A DNA stretch of 46,045 nucleotides from SMAG-U1939 sp035763125 (GTDB taxonomy: Bacteria > Chloroflexota > Ktedonobacteria > Ktedonobacterales > JADMIN01). The notes beneath the pieces are model-generated. The model saw only the letters and a program-made list of their open reading frames with translations. It made no database searches and was not told the DNA's origin. The DNA is taken from assembly GCA_035763125.1 (NCBI GenBank), contig DASUBU010000273.1, forward strand, positions 1-46,045, given 5' to 3'. Below are positions 1 through 8,440 of the stretch, piece by piece; position 1 is the stretch's first letter, and every line of letters starts with the position of its first letter. The translations under genes and the position numbers were made by a program.

Positions 1-584
1 TGTTCGGCATCCAGGTGATATTCCGCCAGCAGCCGCTGTCCCTCCGCGGAGTCGTCGGCGTAGAAGCCGTACGGCACCGGATTGCGCTCGAGCAGATCGC
101 GCATGAGATGGGTATCGGGCGACCACTGCGAGCCGACCACACGCACCGCCTCGAAGCATGGCAGATGGTCCTTCGCCCACTCACTCAGCAGCTCGCCGAT
201 GGCCGGATAGAGCCATTCCTCAGGCGATACCCACGGCTTGCTGACGTAGGCGTCGAACTGGTCGAGCGCCGTCGCCGTGGCTGCCACCCCGTCCACCGTG
301 GGATCAATGTAGGCGATCAGCAGCAGCCGTCTGGCGTCGGGGAAGAGCGTGTGGGCATGATCGAGCATCTGAAGCCCGGGCATCTCTGCCATCCACAGCC
401 CCACGACAATCAGCGCAACCTCGGCGCTCGCCTGCCGCAACGCACGCAGACGCTCGAGCGCCGCCAGCGGCGAGCGCTCGATCACGACGTCGTAGTCGGC
501 TCCGTAGCGCTTCGGCAGGTCACGCTCCAGCGCATCGGCCGTCTGCTGCTCCGTTTCGACGGCGAGGATGAATGGCTTGGGCAT
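1..584 (-). CDS. Fused response regulator/thioredoxin reductase-type FAD oxidoreductase, N-terminal part (cut by window edge)
   Basis: Reading leftward from an ATG at 584-582, about 194 codons are open to the window edge. An AAGGA ribosome site lies 9 bases before the ATG. The product starts MPKPFILAVETEQQTADAL and folds as a receiver-like domain, followed near residue 150 by the linker 'FEAVRVVGSQWSP' and 'RDLLERNPVPYGFYAD', which is typical of the fused response regulator/thioredoxin-disulfide reductase family. The FAD/NADPH domains lie outside the window. The usual phospho-acceptor loop 'LxDxxMPxM' reads 'VVGLWMAEMPGLQML', so the canonical Asp is replaced by Gly and the receiver is probably not phosphorylated in the standard way. 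The family call rests on the N-terminal third only. Confidence 0.75.
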   Translation of the reverse strand, partial: MPKPFILAVETEQQTADALERDLPKRYGADYDVVIERSPLAALERLRALRQASAEVALIVVGLWMAEMPGLQMLDHAHTLFPDARRLLLIAYIDPTVDGVAATATALDQFDAYVSKPWVSPEEWLYPAIGELLSEWAKDHLPCFEAVRVVGSQWSPDTHLMRDLLERNPVPYGFYADDSAEGQRLLAEYHLDAE

Positions 585-604
585 GGCTGGTGGTCCTTCC
601 CCCG

Positions 605-1034
605 TCGCCTGCGCCGCACGGCCAGCCCGCTATTAGCCAAGGAGCGCGGTTTCGACCGTGGCGCAGAGCGCCTCCAGCATTGGTAGACCATGATTGGCGG
701 ATCTTGCGTCTTGAGGGCGGCATGCGAGGTGGGCGCGGCGGCAGGCTGGCGCAGGTGCGCCAGCGCATCGGCCGCTGTGGGGCCACACAGCACGATCTTG
801 GCCGCGCGCAGCGCCTCGTCCTTCCGCGTGCACTCGGCGACATCCGCGGTGAAGGCACCCTGTGCGAAGAGCGCGAGACGGCGATGGTGACCGGGTCGCG
901 GCCATCTCATCACAGTAGCGCCACAGCGGCGCATAGGTCCGTTCGAGGATCGGGGCGATCCGGGATCCACGGGCCGGGCCGACCCCTCCGTCACTTTGAC
1001 GGCAGGCGCAGGCGCACTGCCAGCCCCGTGGCAT
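605..1034 (-). pseudogene. Decayed gene, reading frame broken twice; family not recognised
   Basis: About 400 bases precede the oxidoreductase gene on the same strand without one open frame. Protein-like stretches occur in alternating minus frames: 'IAPILERTYAPLWRYCDEM' in the frame ending at 633, then 'RRLALFAQGAFTADVAE' and 'AAKIVLCGPTAADALAHL' in a second frame, then 'GLPMLEALCATVETALLG' followed by TAA back in the first frame. At least two frameshifts would be needed to join them. The 'ALFAQGAFT' stretch faintly recalls the C-terminal domain of DUF234-type ATPases, but this is not enough for a name. It could also be chance coding character in GC-rich DNA. Confidence 0.35.
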
Positions 1035-1728
1035 ACTGCTGGTAGCCCAGCGACAGCGCGATGGCCTTCGAGGGCGTGTTGCTCATCAAGGTCTGGTAGT
1101 GGCCGATGCCGCCCTCGGCGAGCGCGTAGGCCGTCATGTACGAGACCAGCGCCCGCCCATAGCCGCGCCTCCGCTGATGGGGATGCGTGGCGATGCCGAC
1201 GTGGCGCAGCCCCTCGCTCAGCGTGCGCAGCATGCCCGCCGCGACCAGCTCACCGGCGACCACATAGCCGAAGTTGGGCGGCCGGTCAAACGTGATGCCG
1301 CTGTACTCCCAGGCTTCGTCGCCGCAGGCCGCCGCGAGCGCACGCAACGCCGGCTCATCTTCCGGCGCCAGCAGCCGCGCCCCCGGTGCGTCTACCGGCC
1401 GGAAGTCGCTCGCGTCGCAGCAGCCGCGGAACGCCGGCCCGATGATGCGGTCTATGGCGTCTCCGAACAGCCGGGCCAGAAATCCGGGGTCGAAGACCTC
1501 GTCCGCGCTACGCCCCGTAATGCCGGCCACCGCCCGTTCATAGAATGGCGCTGGGACGGTGAAGACGCAGGTCTCGCCCCAGCGCAGCAGATACGCGCCG
1601 TGATAGGTGGCGTAGTCGCCGCCATTGCGCAGCAGCGTGACGCCCGGCCGGTGGAGGGCGTCACGCTCGCAGTCAAAGTTCACAGCCCAATGGGTGTCGA
1701 GATGTTCGATGGTGGTGGCAGTTGGCAT
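991..1728 (-). CDS. GNAT family N-acetyltransferase
   Basis: A 245-residue protein starting MPTATTIEHLDTHW. The ATG at 1728 is chosen over an upstream in-frame start because GAGGAG lies 5 bases before it. The C-terminal half is a GNAT domain: 'GYVVAGELVAAGMLRTL' is the beta4 region, and 'THPHQRRRGYGRALVSYM' is the acetyl-CoA pyrophosphate loop (Q/R-x-x-G-x-G). It is followed by 'TLMSNTPSKAIALSLGYQ', the usual N-x-x-(S/A)-x-x-hydrophobic-x-x-x-G-Y/F end. The N-terminal about 120 residues are a separate domain, as in FR47-like two-domain GNATs. It transfers an acetyl group from acetyl-CoA to an unknown amine. Confidence 0.85.
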   Translation of the reverse strand: MPTATTIEHLDTHWAVNFDCERDALHRPGVTLLRNGGDYATYHGAYLLRWGETCVFTVPAPFYERAVAGITGRSADEVFDPGFLARLFGDAIDRIIGPAFRGCCDASDFRPVDAPGARLLAPEDEPALRALAAACGDEAWEYSGITFDRPPNFGYVVAGELVAAGMLRTLSEGLRHVGIATHPHQRRRGYGRALVSYMTAYALAEGGIGHYQTLMSNTPSKAIALSLGYQQYATGLAVRLRLPSK

Positions 1729-1797
1729 GGCGGCTCCTCGGCAACGCTGCGCAGGCAAACACGCCGGCGGGTCGTGCGCTTTCCCACGCCGCACACG

Positions 1798-1816
1798 GGC
1801 GAGGCCTAGCCTCGCC
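1798..1816. repeat. Short palindromic repeat, copy A
   Basis: Perfect 8-base arms GGCGAGGC and GCCTCGCC around a 3-base centre, followed by GCTACACC. Copy C at 2762-2779 has the same arms, a similar left flank (CGCCG-CACA) and the same CTACA right flank, so the two are related over about 30 bases. It sits between the GNAT and hydrolase genes. Confidence 0.75.
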
Positions 1817-1841
1817 GCTACACCACCCTCGCCTGGGCTTG

Positions 1842-1865
1842 TAGGGGCGTGTGTGCATGCCCCTA
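1842..1865. repeat. Short palindromic repeat, copy B (TAGGGGC type)
   Basis: Arms TAGGGGC and GCCCCTA enclose 10 bases (GTGTGTGCAT). The left arm and following GTG resemble the GTAGGGGC-GATGCAT form at 14551-14574. It lies 25 bases from copy A in the gap downstream of the hydrolase gene, where it may form a transcript-end hairpin, though no T tract follows. Confidence 0.6.
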
Positions 1866-1883
1866 ACCAGAGGCGCGGACTCC

Positions 1884-2714
1884 CTATCCCAACGAGCCGA
1901 GGAAGTCGAGCACAATGCGGTTGAACTCCTCGGGCTTCTCTATGTTGGGGACGTGTGCGGTGCCGTGCATGACGACCTTGCGCGCGCCGGGCACGTTGGC
2001 GGCGATCAGGTCCACGGCCTGCTTTATGCCCGAAAGATCCTGGTCGCCGATGATGGCGAGCGTCGGCACATGGATGTCGCCCAGACGGCCCGCCGCTGGC
2101 GGCTCCAGCGGCTGCGCCTTGGCCTGCTCGGCCTCTTTGAGGTGGGTGTAGGGGATCCAGTTCATCTCGCGCACCAGATCGCGCACGGCGGGGTTGACCT
2201 GCTCTGGCGTGCGGCCCGGCCCATCCACCCAGAGATGAACCTCCAGCTCGTTGGCGCGCTGCAGATCGCCAGCCTTGACCGCCGCCTCGACCTGCTCGTA
2301 GACTGCCTCATCCTCTGGGTCAGACACATTGAAGCCGGAGACGCCTGGCCCGACCGCGATCAACGCCGCTACAAAGTCCGGTCGCTCCAGCGCCGCGTCA
2401 ATCGCCGCGCCGCCGCCCATCGAAACGCCGATCAGATACGCTCGCTCGATGCCGAGCTGGCGCGCCAGCTCGTAGAGGTCGCCGCGCCACGAGTACTCGC
2501 TCGGTGGCAGCGAGGACTGGCCGTAGCCGCGCGCGTCGAAGCGCAGCACGCGATACGTCTGGGCGAGCTCCGCGAACTGGTGATTCCACATGCGGCTGTC
2601 GGCGATGCCGGCGTGGATCAGCACCACTGGATGTCCCTCGCCAGCGATCTCGTAATAGATCCGCGCACCGTAGACGTCGGCAAAGCCCGAGCTGTGGTTC
2701 TTCAGGTCGGTCAT
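1884..2714 (-). CDS. Alpha/beta hydrolase
   Basis: A 276-residue soluble alpha/beta-hydrolase fold protein. The oxyanion strand 'VVLIHAGIADSRMW' begins near residue 30, and 'RFDARGYGQSS' follows. The nucleophile elbow is G-V-S-M-G-G with Ser98. The acid region is 'LAIIGDQD', and the catalytic His is in 'GTAHVPNIEKPEEFN' near the C-terminus. A complete Ser-Asp-His triad is therefore present. The pattern matches 3-oxoadipate enol-lactonase/haloperoxidase-like hydrolases, but the substrate cannot be read from sequence. The gene stands alone, between palindromic repeats on both sides. Confidence 0.88.
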   Translation of the reverse strand: MTDLKNHSSGFADVYGARIYYEIAGEGHPVVLIHAGIADSRMWNHQFAELAQTYRVLRFDARGYGQSSLPPSEYSWRGDLYELARQLGIERAYLIGVSMGGGAAIDAALERPDFVAALIAVGPGVSGFNVSDPEDEAVYEQVEAAVKAGDLQRANELEVHLWVDGPGRTPEQVNPAVRDLVREMNWIPYTHLKEAEQAKAQPLEPPAAGRLGDIHVPTLAIIGDQDLSGIKQAVDLIAANVPGARKVVMHGTAHVPNIEKPEEFNRIVLDFLGSLG

Positions 2715-2761
2715 GTGTCGTCTTTCCTCTCGAATGTGGTGGCAGTCTCACGCCGGCACAA

Positions 2762-2779
2762 GGCGAGGCAGGCCTCGCC
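2762..2779. repeat. Short palindromic repeat, copy C
   Basis: Perfect 8-base arms GGCGAGGC and GCCTCGCC with an AG centre, followed by ACTACA. Same family and orientation as copy A. It lies just upstream of the hydrolase start, between that gene and the VOC gene. Confidence 0.75.
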
Positions 2780-2860
2780 ACTACATCGTTCCTGGGGACC
2801 TAACGCCGATGCGGCAACGCCGCCCGATGGTCCTGGTCGCTCGTAGGACTGGCTGAGGCG

Positions 2861-3268
2861 TTACGCCGACAGGCTCTGATAGATTTCGAGCAGCATGCCG
2901 TCGGGGTCGCGGAAGTGGGCCACGCGGATGCCCCACTCGGGCCGGTCGTGCGGCTCGGTCACGAACTGCACGCCGCGCGCGGTAAGCGCGCGATGCGCCT
3001 GGTTCACGTCGTCCACCGCGAGGATCAGCGCCACGTCGTCCTGGCGCTCCGCTGCCGCGGGCAACCCCGCCGTACCGACGGCCTCGGCCATCTCGTGGCG
3101 GTCGAAGAGCGCGATGGTCACCGCGCCCGTCTCGAAATCGGCGTAACCGCTGGACTCGTCGCCAAAGCCGGCGCTGAAGCCCAGTACGTCGCGGTAGAAG
3201 CGAAAGCAAGCCGCATAGTCGCGTACCAGAAGGCGCGTGTGCGTGTAGCGCAGATCCACCTGGTGCAT
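2861..3268 (-). CDS. VOC (glyoxalase/bleomycin-resistance) family protein
   Basis: A 135-residue single VOC domain protein. The start MHQVDLRYTHTRLLV is chosen because GGAG lies 5 bases upstream; in-frame ATGs at 3295 and further out are possible. The beta-alpha-beta units are visible: 'RLLVRDYAACFRFYRDVLGF' at the N-terminus, and 'HFRDPDGMLLEIYQSL' at the C-terminus, which carries the conserved metal-ligand Glu of the DPDGxxxE pattern. These proteins bind a divalent metal and act as lyases, dioxygenases or drug-binding proteins. Nothing here identifies the ligand. Confidence 0.85.
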   Translation of the reverse strand: MHQVDLRYTHTRLLVRDYAACFRFYRDVLGFSAGFGDESSGYADFETGAVTIALFDRHEMAEAVGTAGLPAAAERQDDVALILAVDDVNQAHRALTARGVQFVTEPHDRPEWGIRVAHFRDPDGMLLEIYQSLSA

Positions 3269-3430
3269 CTCCTCTCCAGCGGTGTGCGGCCTCATCCTTT
3301 TCAAGGCGCCCACCAAGTATACGCACTGGTTCTTCTCGGCCCGCCACATCCGGTAAGATTGCGGTACCGCTTCTCACGCACTCGGCAGCCCGTGATAACC
3401 GCCGTTCGACCGTCACAGGAGGCGCCTGAT

Positions 3431-3793
3431 ATGTGGTCAATACCCGCCCTGCGCAAACGGGCCGATCGGAGACACGGCCGCCGGCGCGCCAAGCAGATGA
3501 CGGCCCTGCTACGCGCCGTGCTCGAATCGCCTGGCGCCACCGATCCGACTATGCGCCAAGCCGTCTTCCATGGCACGTCCCCCGACGGGCCGTTGGGCGA
3601 ATACGTGGCGAAGATCCGTCAGCAGTCGTATCGCATCGGCGACGACGACGTGCAGCGTGTGCTGGAGAGCGGATACGGGCAAGATGCAGTCTTCGAGCTG
3701 ACCGTCGCCGCCGCCCTGGGCACGGCGGCAGAGCGGTGCGAGGCTGGGATGCGCGCCATGCGCGACGGCCAAGTGGGGCGTGAGGGGCGCTGA
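3431..3793 (+). CDS. Small AhpD/CMD-associated protein without redox cysteines
   Basis: A 120-residue protein starting MWSIPALRKR with AGGAGG 9 bases upstream. It ends 2 bases before the AhpD-like gene, so the two form one operon. The N-terminus is strongly basic. The rest is helical: 'PLGEYVAKIRQQSYRIGDDDVQRV' and 'GYGQDAVFELTVAAALGTAAERCEAGM', a pattern like the helical core of carboxymuconolactone-decarboxylase-fold proteins but with no CxxC. It could be a non-catalytic partner subunit of the next gene product. Function unknown. Confidence 0.75.
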   Translation: MWSIPALRKRADRRHGRRRAKQMTALLRAVLESPGATDPTMRQAVFHGTSPDGPLGEYVAKIRQQSYRIGDDDVQRVLESGYGQDAVFELTVAAALGTAAERCEAGMRAMRDGQVGREGR

Positions 3794-3795
3794 TC

Positions 3796-4407
3796 ATGCG
3801 ACTAGACGTGCTGGACCACGGACACGGGAGGCGCAACCGGCTGGCCCTGCGCCTGATGGGCGCGCTCGCCGGGACCGAGCCTGATGCCGTCGTGAAGACC
3901 GCGCTGTATCGGCCGCGGTTCTTCGGGCGGCCCTGGATATTCCTCATCCGTTCTATCATGCGCGGGCGCTCACCCTGGACGCCTGGCGAGCGCGAGCTAT
4001 TCGGCGCGTTCATCTCACGCCTCAACACCTGTCGCTACTGCCTGGGCGTTCATTCGAGCGGTGCGACCCTGCGGCTTGGGCGACAGATCACGACGGAACA
4101 GCTCGACCACTGGCGCGATGCTGGCGATGCCACCTTCCCGCCGCGCGTGCGCGCTGCCTTCGCTTTGCTGGAGAAGCTCACCCTCTCGCCCAGCCAGGTC
4201 ACACCGGCCGACATCGCCGCGGTCCGCGCCGCTGGGGTGCCGGAGGAAGGCATCGTGGATCTGCTCCACATCGCATTCCTCTTCAACGCGGTCAACCGTC
4301 TGGCAAACGCGCTGGACTACGAATGGGACACGGAGGCGACGGCGAGCAAGATCGCCGCTATCCTCAACCGGACCGGCTATCGCATCCCCGGCTTCCTCCT
4401 GCGCTGA
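3796..4407 (+). CDS. Carboxymuconolactone decarboxylase/AhpD-family peroxidase-related protein
   Basis: A 203-residue protein with the AhpD active-site signature 'ERELFGAFISRLNTCRYCLGVH'. Glu67 occupies the proton-relay position, Cys79 and Cys82 form the CxxC, and His86 follows. In the AhpD family these residues reduce peroxides or serve as a thiol relay. Helical hairpins continue with 'GVPEEGIVDLLHIAFLFNAVNRLANAL', the family's usual tail, which ends in a dimer-forming helix. Coupling to the preceding CxxC-less paralogue-like protein suggests a hetero-oligomer (inference). Substrate unknown. Confidence 0.85.
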   Translation: MRLDVLDHGHGRRNRLALRLMGALAGTEPDAVVKTALYRPRFFGRPWIFLIRSIMRGRSPWTPGERELFGAFISRLNTCRYCLGVHSSGATLRLGRQITTEQLDHWRDAGDATFPPRVRAAFALLEKLTLSPSQVTPADIAAVRAAGVPEEGIVDLLHIAFLFNAVNRLANALDYEWDTEATASKIAAILNRTGYRIPGFLLR

Positions 4408-4521
4408 GCGCGATACGTTACGCCGATGTGCGGAGCCGTTGGGAATTCTGCGCGCCCGACCGTGTTCCGGGCTCTTGCCGAACCACCAGTGTCCACGGCA
4501 ACCGGCCAGACCGTTCTGGCA

Positions 4522-6315
4522 TCACACGACGACATCAGGCTCGCCTGGGTCGCCGGCATCTTGCCACAGAGATCGCATCTCGGCGCACGTCGCAAGCAAG
4601 AAGTCCAGGGTTCCTTGGGCTTCGACGCGGCCGTCCTTCATCACGATGATGTGGTCGGCGCGGCGCAGGGCGGTGCGGCGATGCGAGACGGCCAGGCACG
4701 TCACGTCGCCACCGCTGAACAGCCGCTTCCAGAGCTCTCGCTCCGTCTCGACGTCCAGCGCGCTGGAGAGGTCGTCTATCACCAGCAGCTCGGCGCCACG
4801 CGCCAACATACGCGCCGTCGCCGTGCGCTGCACCTGGCCACCGGAAAGCTTAACACCGCGGGTGCCAACCGGCGTCTCTAAGCCCGCCTCCAGCCCGCGC
4901 ACGTCGCGCTCGAGAACGGCGGCCCGCACCGCCGCAGCCAGGGCGGCGGGGTCGTTGGGCAGCCCCAGGAGGATGTTCTGCTTGAGCGTCTCGCTGAACA
5001 GGCGCGGCACCTGCGCCGTGTAGGCCGCGCGCGGTGGCACAAAGAAGGCGGCCGCATCGCCCACGGTCTCGCCGTTCCACCTGATCTCGCCCGCCTCACG
5101 CGGCAGCAGACCCAGGAGGGCTCGCAGGAGTGTCGTCTTGCCCGCGCCGATGCGCCCCGTCACCACCGTCAGCGTGCCTCGCCGCAGGCGCAGGTCCACG
5201 CCCGTGATGCCGCGCCCCGACTCCGAATGGCGATAGGCCAGCCCGCGCGCCTCTAGCAGCGCTAATCGGTCGGTCGCGTTGAGTGCTGGAGGCGGTGGCA
5301 CTGCGGGCAGCGATCCGCGCAGATACAGGGGAGTGTGTGATACCAGCGCGGCCAGGGGAGCGCCACCGAGCAAGGCGCCCATGCGTGCGAAGGCTACCCC
5401 GATCTGCTGGTAGACGGCCAGGAACTGGCCGAGCGAGCTGATGAAGTCCGCGATGAAGCCCAGGTACACGACGAACAGGGCGAAGTCGCCCACTGTCAGG
5501 CTACCATCGCGCAGACTGCCAGCGGCCAGCAGCATAATCACGCCGGTGCCCACACTTACCAGGTTGGCCGTGATGGCGCTCAGCGCCTGCGTCACCAGGC
5601 GATCGGCGAGCATGGCTTTGCGGCGCTGCTCGTTCAGCCGCCGGAAGTGGGCCACGGCCCGTTCCTCGGCGCCGGCAGCCTGCAGCATCTGCGCTGCCGC
5701 GAGAATATCGCCGATGGCGCCTGTGACCTGGCTCGTGGCCTGGCTGCTGGCGGTGCGATAGCGCTCCAGTGCGCCGCTTGCCCAGCGCACTGCTGCCACC
5801 ACCAGCACCAGCGGCAGAGTGGCGATCAGGGTCATGCTGGCGTCAATGTGCAGCAGCACCGCGAACGCCACCGCGGCAAATAGGCCCTGGCTCACAATCT
5901 CGTCGGACCAATCTACGCCGTCCTCGGCTTGATAGGCATCGTCGCGAAAGCGGCTGATGGTCTCGCCGATGGAGAACGGCAGCGCGTGGGCTCCTGGCCG
6001 CCTCAGGACGTGCCGCAGCAGGTTGCGGCGCACTAGACCACTCATCGTGAATCGCAGGGCGATTTCGACAAACCCGCCAACGAGCCACAGGGCCATGCGG
6101 CCCACCGCGATCACCACCAGCAGCACGATCAGCCCCGTTGCCCCGGCGGGCAGGCGCGCCTGCCCGGTGAGCGTATCGAGGAAGGCGCGAGCGATCAGCC
6201 CCACGAGGAGCGACGAGAGATTCATCACGCTCCACAAGAGCGCGTGAAGTACGTAGAGCCCACGCCGGTAACGGGCCATCCCCGCCAGATAGCGCCAGGT
6301 CGGAAGCTGCTTCAT
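4522..6315 (-). CDS. ABC exporter half-transporter (TMD-NBD), degenerate-site partner
   Basis: A 597-residue protein with about six membrane helices (residues about 20-310) and an ATPase domain. Walker A is GRIGAGKTT at 387-395, the signature is canonical LSGGQ at 490-494, and the switch His is His545 (AVSHR). Walker B reads 'LLVIDDLSSALD', so Asp515 replaces the catalytic Glu. The ATG at 6315 overlaps the stop of the upstream half-transporter in an ATGA, so the two are translationally coupled and very likely assemble as a heterodimer. Known heterodimeric exporters such as TM287/288 and BmrCD carry the same Glu-to-Asp change in one site. Substrate unknown; lipids or drugs are typical. Confidence 0.9.
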   Translation of the reverse strand: MKQLPTWRYLAGMARYRRGLYVLHALLWSVMNLSSLLVGLIARAFLDTLTGQARLPAGATGLIVLLVVIAVGRMALWLVGGFVEIALRFTMSGLVRRNLLRHVLRRPGAHALPFSIGETISRFRDDAYQAEDGVDWSDEIVSQGLFAAVAFAVLLHIDASMTLIATLPLVLVVAAVRWASGALERYRTASSQATSQVTGAIGDILAAAQMLQAAGAEERAVAHFRRLNEQRRKAMLADRLVTQALSAITANLVSVGTGVIMLLAAGSLRDGSLTVGDFALFVVYLGFIADFISSLGQFLAVYQQIGVAFARMGALLGGAPLAALVSHTPLYLRGSLPAVPPPPALNATDRLALLEARGLAYRHSESGRGITGVDLRLRRGTLTVVTGRIGAGKTTLLRALLGLLPREAGEIRWNGETVGDAAAFFVPPRAAYTAQVPRLFSETLKQNILLGLPNDPAALAAAVRAAVLERDVRGLEAGLETPVGTRGVKLSGGQVQRTATARMLARGAELLVIDDLSSALDVETERELWKRLFSGGDVTCLAVSHRRTALRRADHIIVMKDGRVEAQGTLDFLLATCAEMRSLWQDAGDPGEPDVVV

Positions 6316-8132
6316 GGGGCCACTACCTCTCTGGCGGCTCGCAGCAATGTGGCAAAGCGCGAGGCGGGATCGGCGGCGAGGGCGAGGCGTGGTCCATGCT
6401 CGCGCACCTGTCCCTCCTCCAGAACGAGGATGTCGTCGGCGTAGGCGATGGTGGCCAGCCGGTGCGCCACGATGATGCCGGTGCGACCTTCCAGCAGCCG
6501 GCCCAGCGCCGTCTGCACCAGTTGCTCGGTGGCCGGGTCGAGGCGCGAGGACGGTTCGTCCAGGATCACCACGTCGGGGTCGCACAGGAAGATGCGCGCG
6601 CAGGCCAGCACCTGGACCTGCCCAGCGGAGAGTCCAACGCCACCCGCTCCCAAGAGGGTATCTAGCCCACGCGGCAGCTCACGCCGCCAGCCGCTCAGCC
6701 CCAGACTATCCAGCGCGGCGACGATCTGCTCATCAGGCACGCTGTCGTCGAAGAGAGTCAGGTTGTCGCGCACGCTGGCATTGAAGAGATGCACCTCCTG
6801 GGTGACGAGGCCAATGCGCGCACGCACCGCCGTCAGGCGAAGCGTCCGCAGGTCCACGCCACCTAGGCGCACCACGCCTGCGACTGGATCGTAGAAGCGC
6901 AGCAGCAGACGTGTCAGCGACGTTTTGCCGCTGCCCGTATGCCCTACTATCCCCAGCACACAACCCGGCGCCAGATACACGCTGATATCGCGCAGGACGG
7001 GGGTATCCTCCGCATAGGCAAACGAGACGCCGGCTAGCTCCACCGAGAGCGGGCCGGGCGGCAGCGCGTCGTCGGGGCCGTCGGTGAGGCGCGGCATCGC
7101 AGCCAGCAGCGCCTCGACGCGGCCAATGCTGGCGTCCGCCTGTTGCAGATCCTGCACTTCCCTGCGGATCTGGTTGGCCGGCCGGCTCAGCATCTCGATG
7201 CACTGGAAGATAAGGTAGATGGTGCCGATGGTCAGCGCGCCAGCCCTGAATAGTATGGCACTCAGGGCAAAGGCGACCGCCATGCCAAGGCCATACATAC
7301 CTTCGCTGGTGGCGACCAGCGCGTAGCCCCACATCTGCGCCTTGAGTGTCGCGGCCCGCCACAGTCGCATCACCTCGGCGCAGCGGCGCAGCACAAACGC
7401 GCCCGCCCCGCTGGATCGGACATCCTCCAGCCCGGCCAGGTATTCCCCCAGGAAGCCGTAGAAATCGGCGCTGGCCTGGCGCTCGGCGGCCCACGAGGGT
7501 GTGGCGACGGCGCGGATGCGCAACATGGCGGTCAAGGTCAGCGCAACTATGGCGCTGAGCCCCAGTCCCAGCCGCCAGTCTACGTGAAAGAGCAGGGCGA
7601 GCACACCCAGCATCAAGAGGCCGTTACCAAGCACGTAGACCACAAAGCGTGAGAAGAAGCGGGCGAGGGTGGCCACATCGCCGTCCACCCGCTCGATCAG
7701 CTCGCCCGGCGTATGAGCCGTGTGAAACGAGGCATCCAGCCGCAGCAGATGGGCCAACAGATCGGTGCGCAGCGCGTTCGTGGAGATCCAGCTCACATTC
7801 TCGGCCACGTACGTTTCGGCAACCGCCACACCCTGTCCTACCAGCGCCAGCCCCATCGTCAGCAGCGCCAGAACGATCAACCCGCGCAGCGCGCCTCCAG
7901 TGGAGGCCTCGTCAATGAATTGGCTTGCCACCAGCGGCGCGGCCACTTGCACGGCGATGGTGACGCACAGGGTCGCAGCCAGCAGGCACATCCGCGGCCA
8001 CTGCGGCCGCAGATAGTGGGCCAGCAGCCGCCCGTAGCGGTTCAGTGCCTGAAATGAGCGCAACAGCAATCCCTTCGACTCGCAGCGAACGACGGGTGAT
8101 CGGGCGAGGAGCGCCCTGAAGATGCGGGGCAA
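6312..8132 (-). CDS. ABC exporter half-transporter (TMD-NBD), catalytic-Glu partner
   Basis: A 606-residue protein with membrane helices over about residues 45-330 and an ATPase domain. Walker A is GHTGSGKTS at 397-405, the signature is LSAGQ at 502-506 (Gly to Ala), Walker B is 'VVILDEP' with catalytic Glu526, and the switch His is His557. The start is uncertain: the furthest upstream candidate is TTG at 8132, and a second TTG after GAAGGG about 23 codons in is possible. First gene of a two-gene unit; its stop overlaps the start of the downstream half-transporter. Its deviating signature and the partner's Asp515 would fall in the same composite ATP site. Confidence 0.9.
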   Translation of the reverse strand: MPRIFRALLARSPVVRCESKGLLLRSFQALNRYGRLLAHYLRPQWPRMCLLAATLCVTIAVQVAAPLVASQFIDEASTGGALRGLIVLALLTMGLALVGQGVAVAETYVAENVSWISTNALRTDLLAHLLRLDASFHTAHTPGELIERVDGDVATLARFFSRFVVYVLGNGLLMLGVLALLFHVDWRLGLGLSAIVALTLTAMLRIRAVATPSWAAERQASADFYGFLGEYLAGLEDVRSSGAGAFVLRRCAEVMRLWRAATLKAQMWGYALVATSEGMYGLGMAVAFALSAILFRAGALTIGTIYLIFQCIEMLSRPANQIRREVQDLQQADASIGRVEALLAAMPRLTDGPDDALPPGPLSVELAGVSFAYAEDTPVLRDISVYLAPGCVLGIVGHTGSGKTSLTRLLLRFYDPVAGVVRLGGVDLRTLRLTAVRARIGLVTQEVHLFNASVRDNLTLFDDSVPDEQIVAALDSLGLSGWRRELPRGLDTLLGAGGVGLSAGQVQVLACARIFLCDPDVVILDEPSSRLDPATEQLVQTALGRLLEGRTGIIVAHRLATIAYADDILVLEEGQVREHGPRLALAADPASRFATLLRAAREVVAP

Positions 8133-8440
8133 CGCGGACGACGCACCTATGCGGAAATCAACCCTAGCACACGAAGACGGGATAGCGGGGTGAGATTTCT
8201 GCCGAAGATTGGCGGCGACCAGGGCGAAGCGCTGGCATTTCCCCCTGGCTGGTGAAGCGCGCGGGCTGCTCCCCTAGGGACCACGTTGCGGCCCTCGCTA
8301 CGATGGACCGCGCTCCAGGGAGCATCTCGCGCCGGCCCGTAACAGGTAACAGGTTGCTCTATCGCTCATGCACGATTGGTTGGTCGGACGTAGAATCTGT
8401 GGGGCAGTGCTATTGCGCCGCAAGAATCGAGACGAAGGCG
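8133..8440. other. Gene-free gap between divergent genes
   Basis: About 300 bases between the ABC exporter unit (minus) and the SRPBCC gene (plus). It must hold the promoters of both. A TAGAAT hexamer lies around 8391-8396 without a convincing -35 partner. No tRNA, strong hairpin or repeat copy was seen. Confidence 0.5.

Noticed and set aside
1851..2846. Plus-strand open frame of 331 residues
   Set aside because: It is antisense to the alpha/beta hydrolase, whose catalytic motifs are all present on the minus strand.
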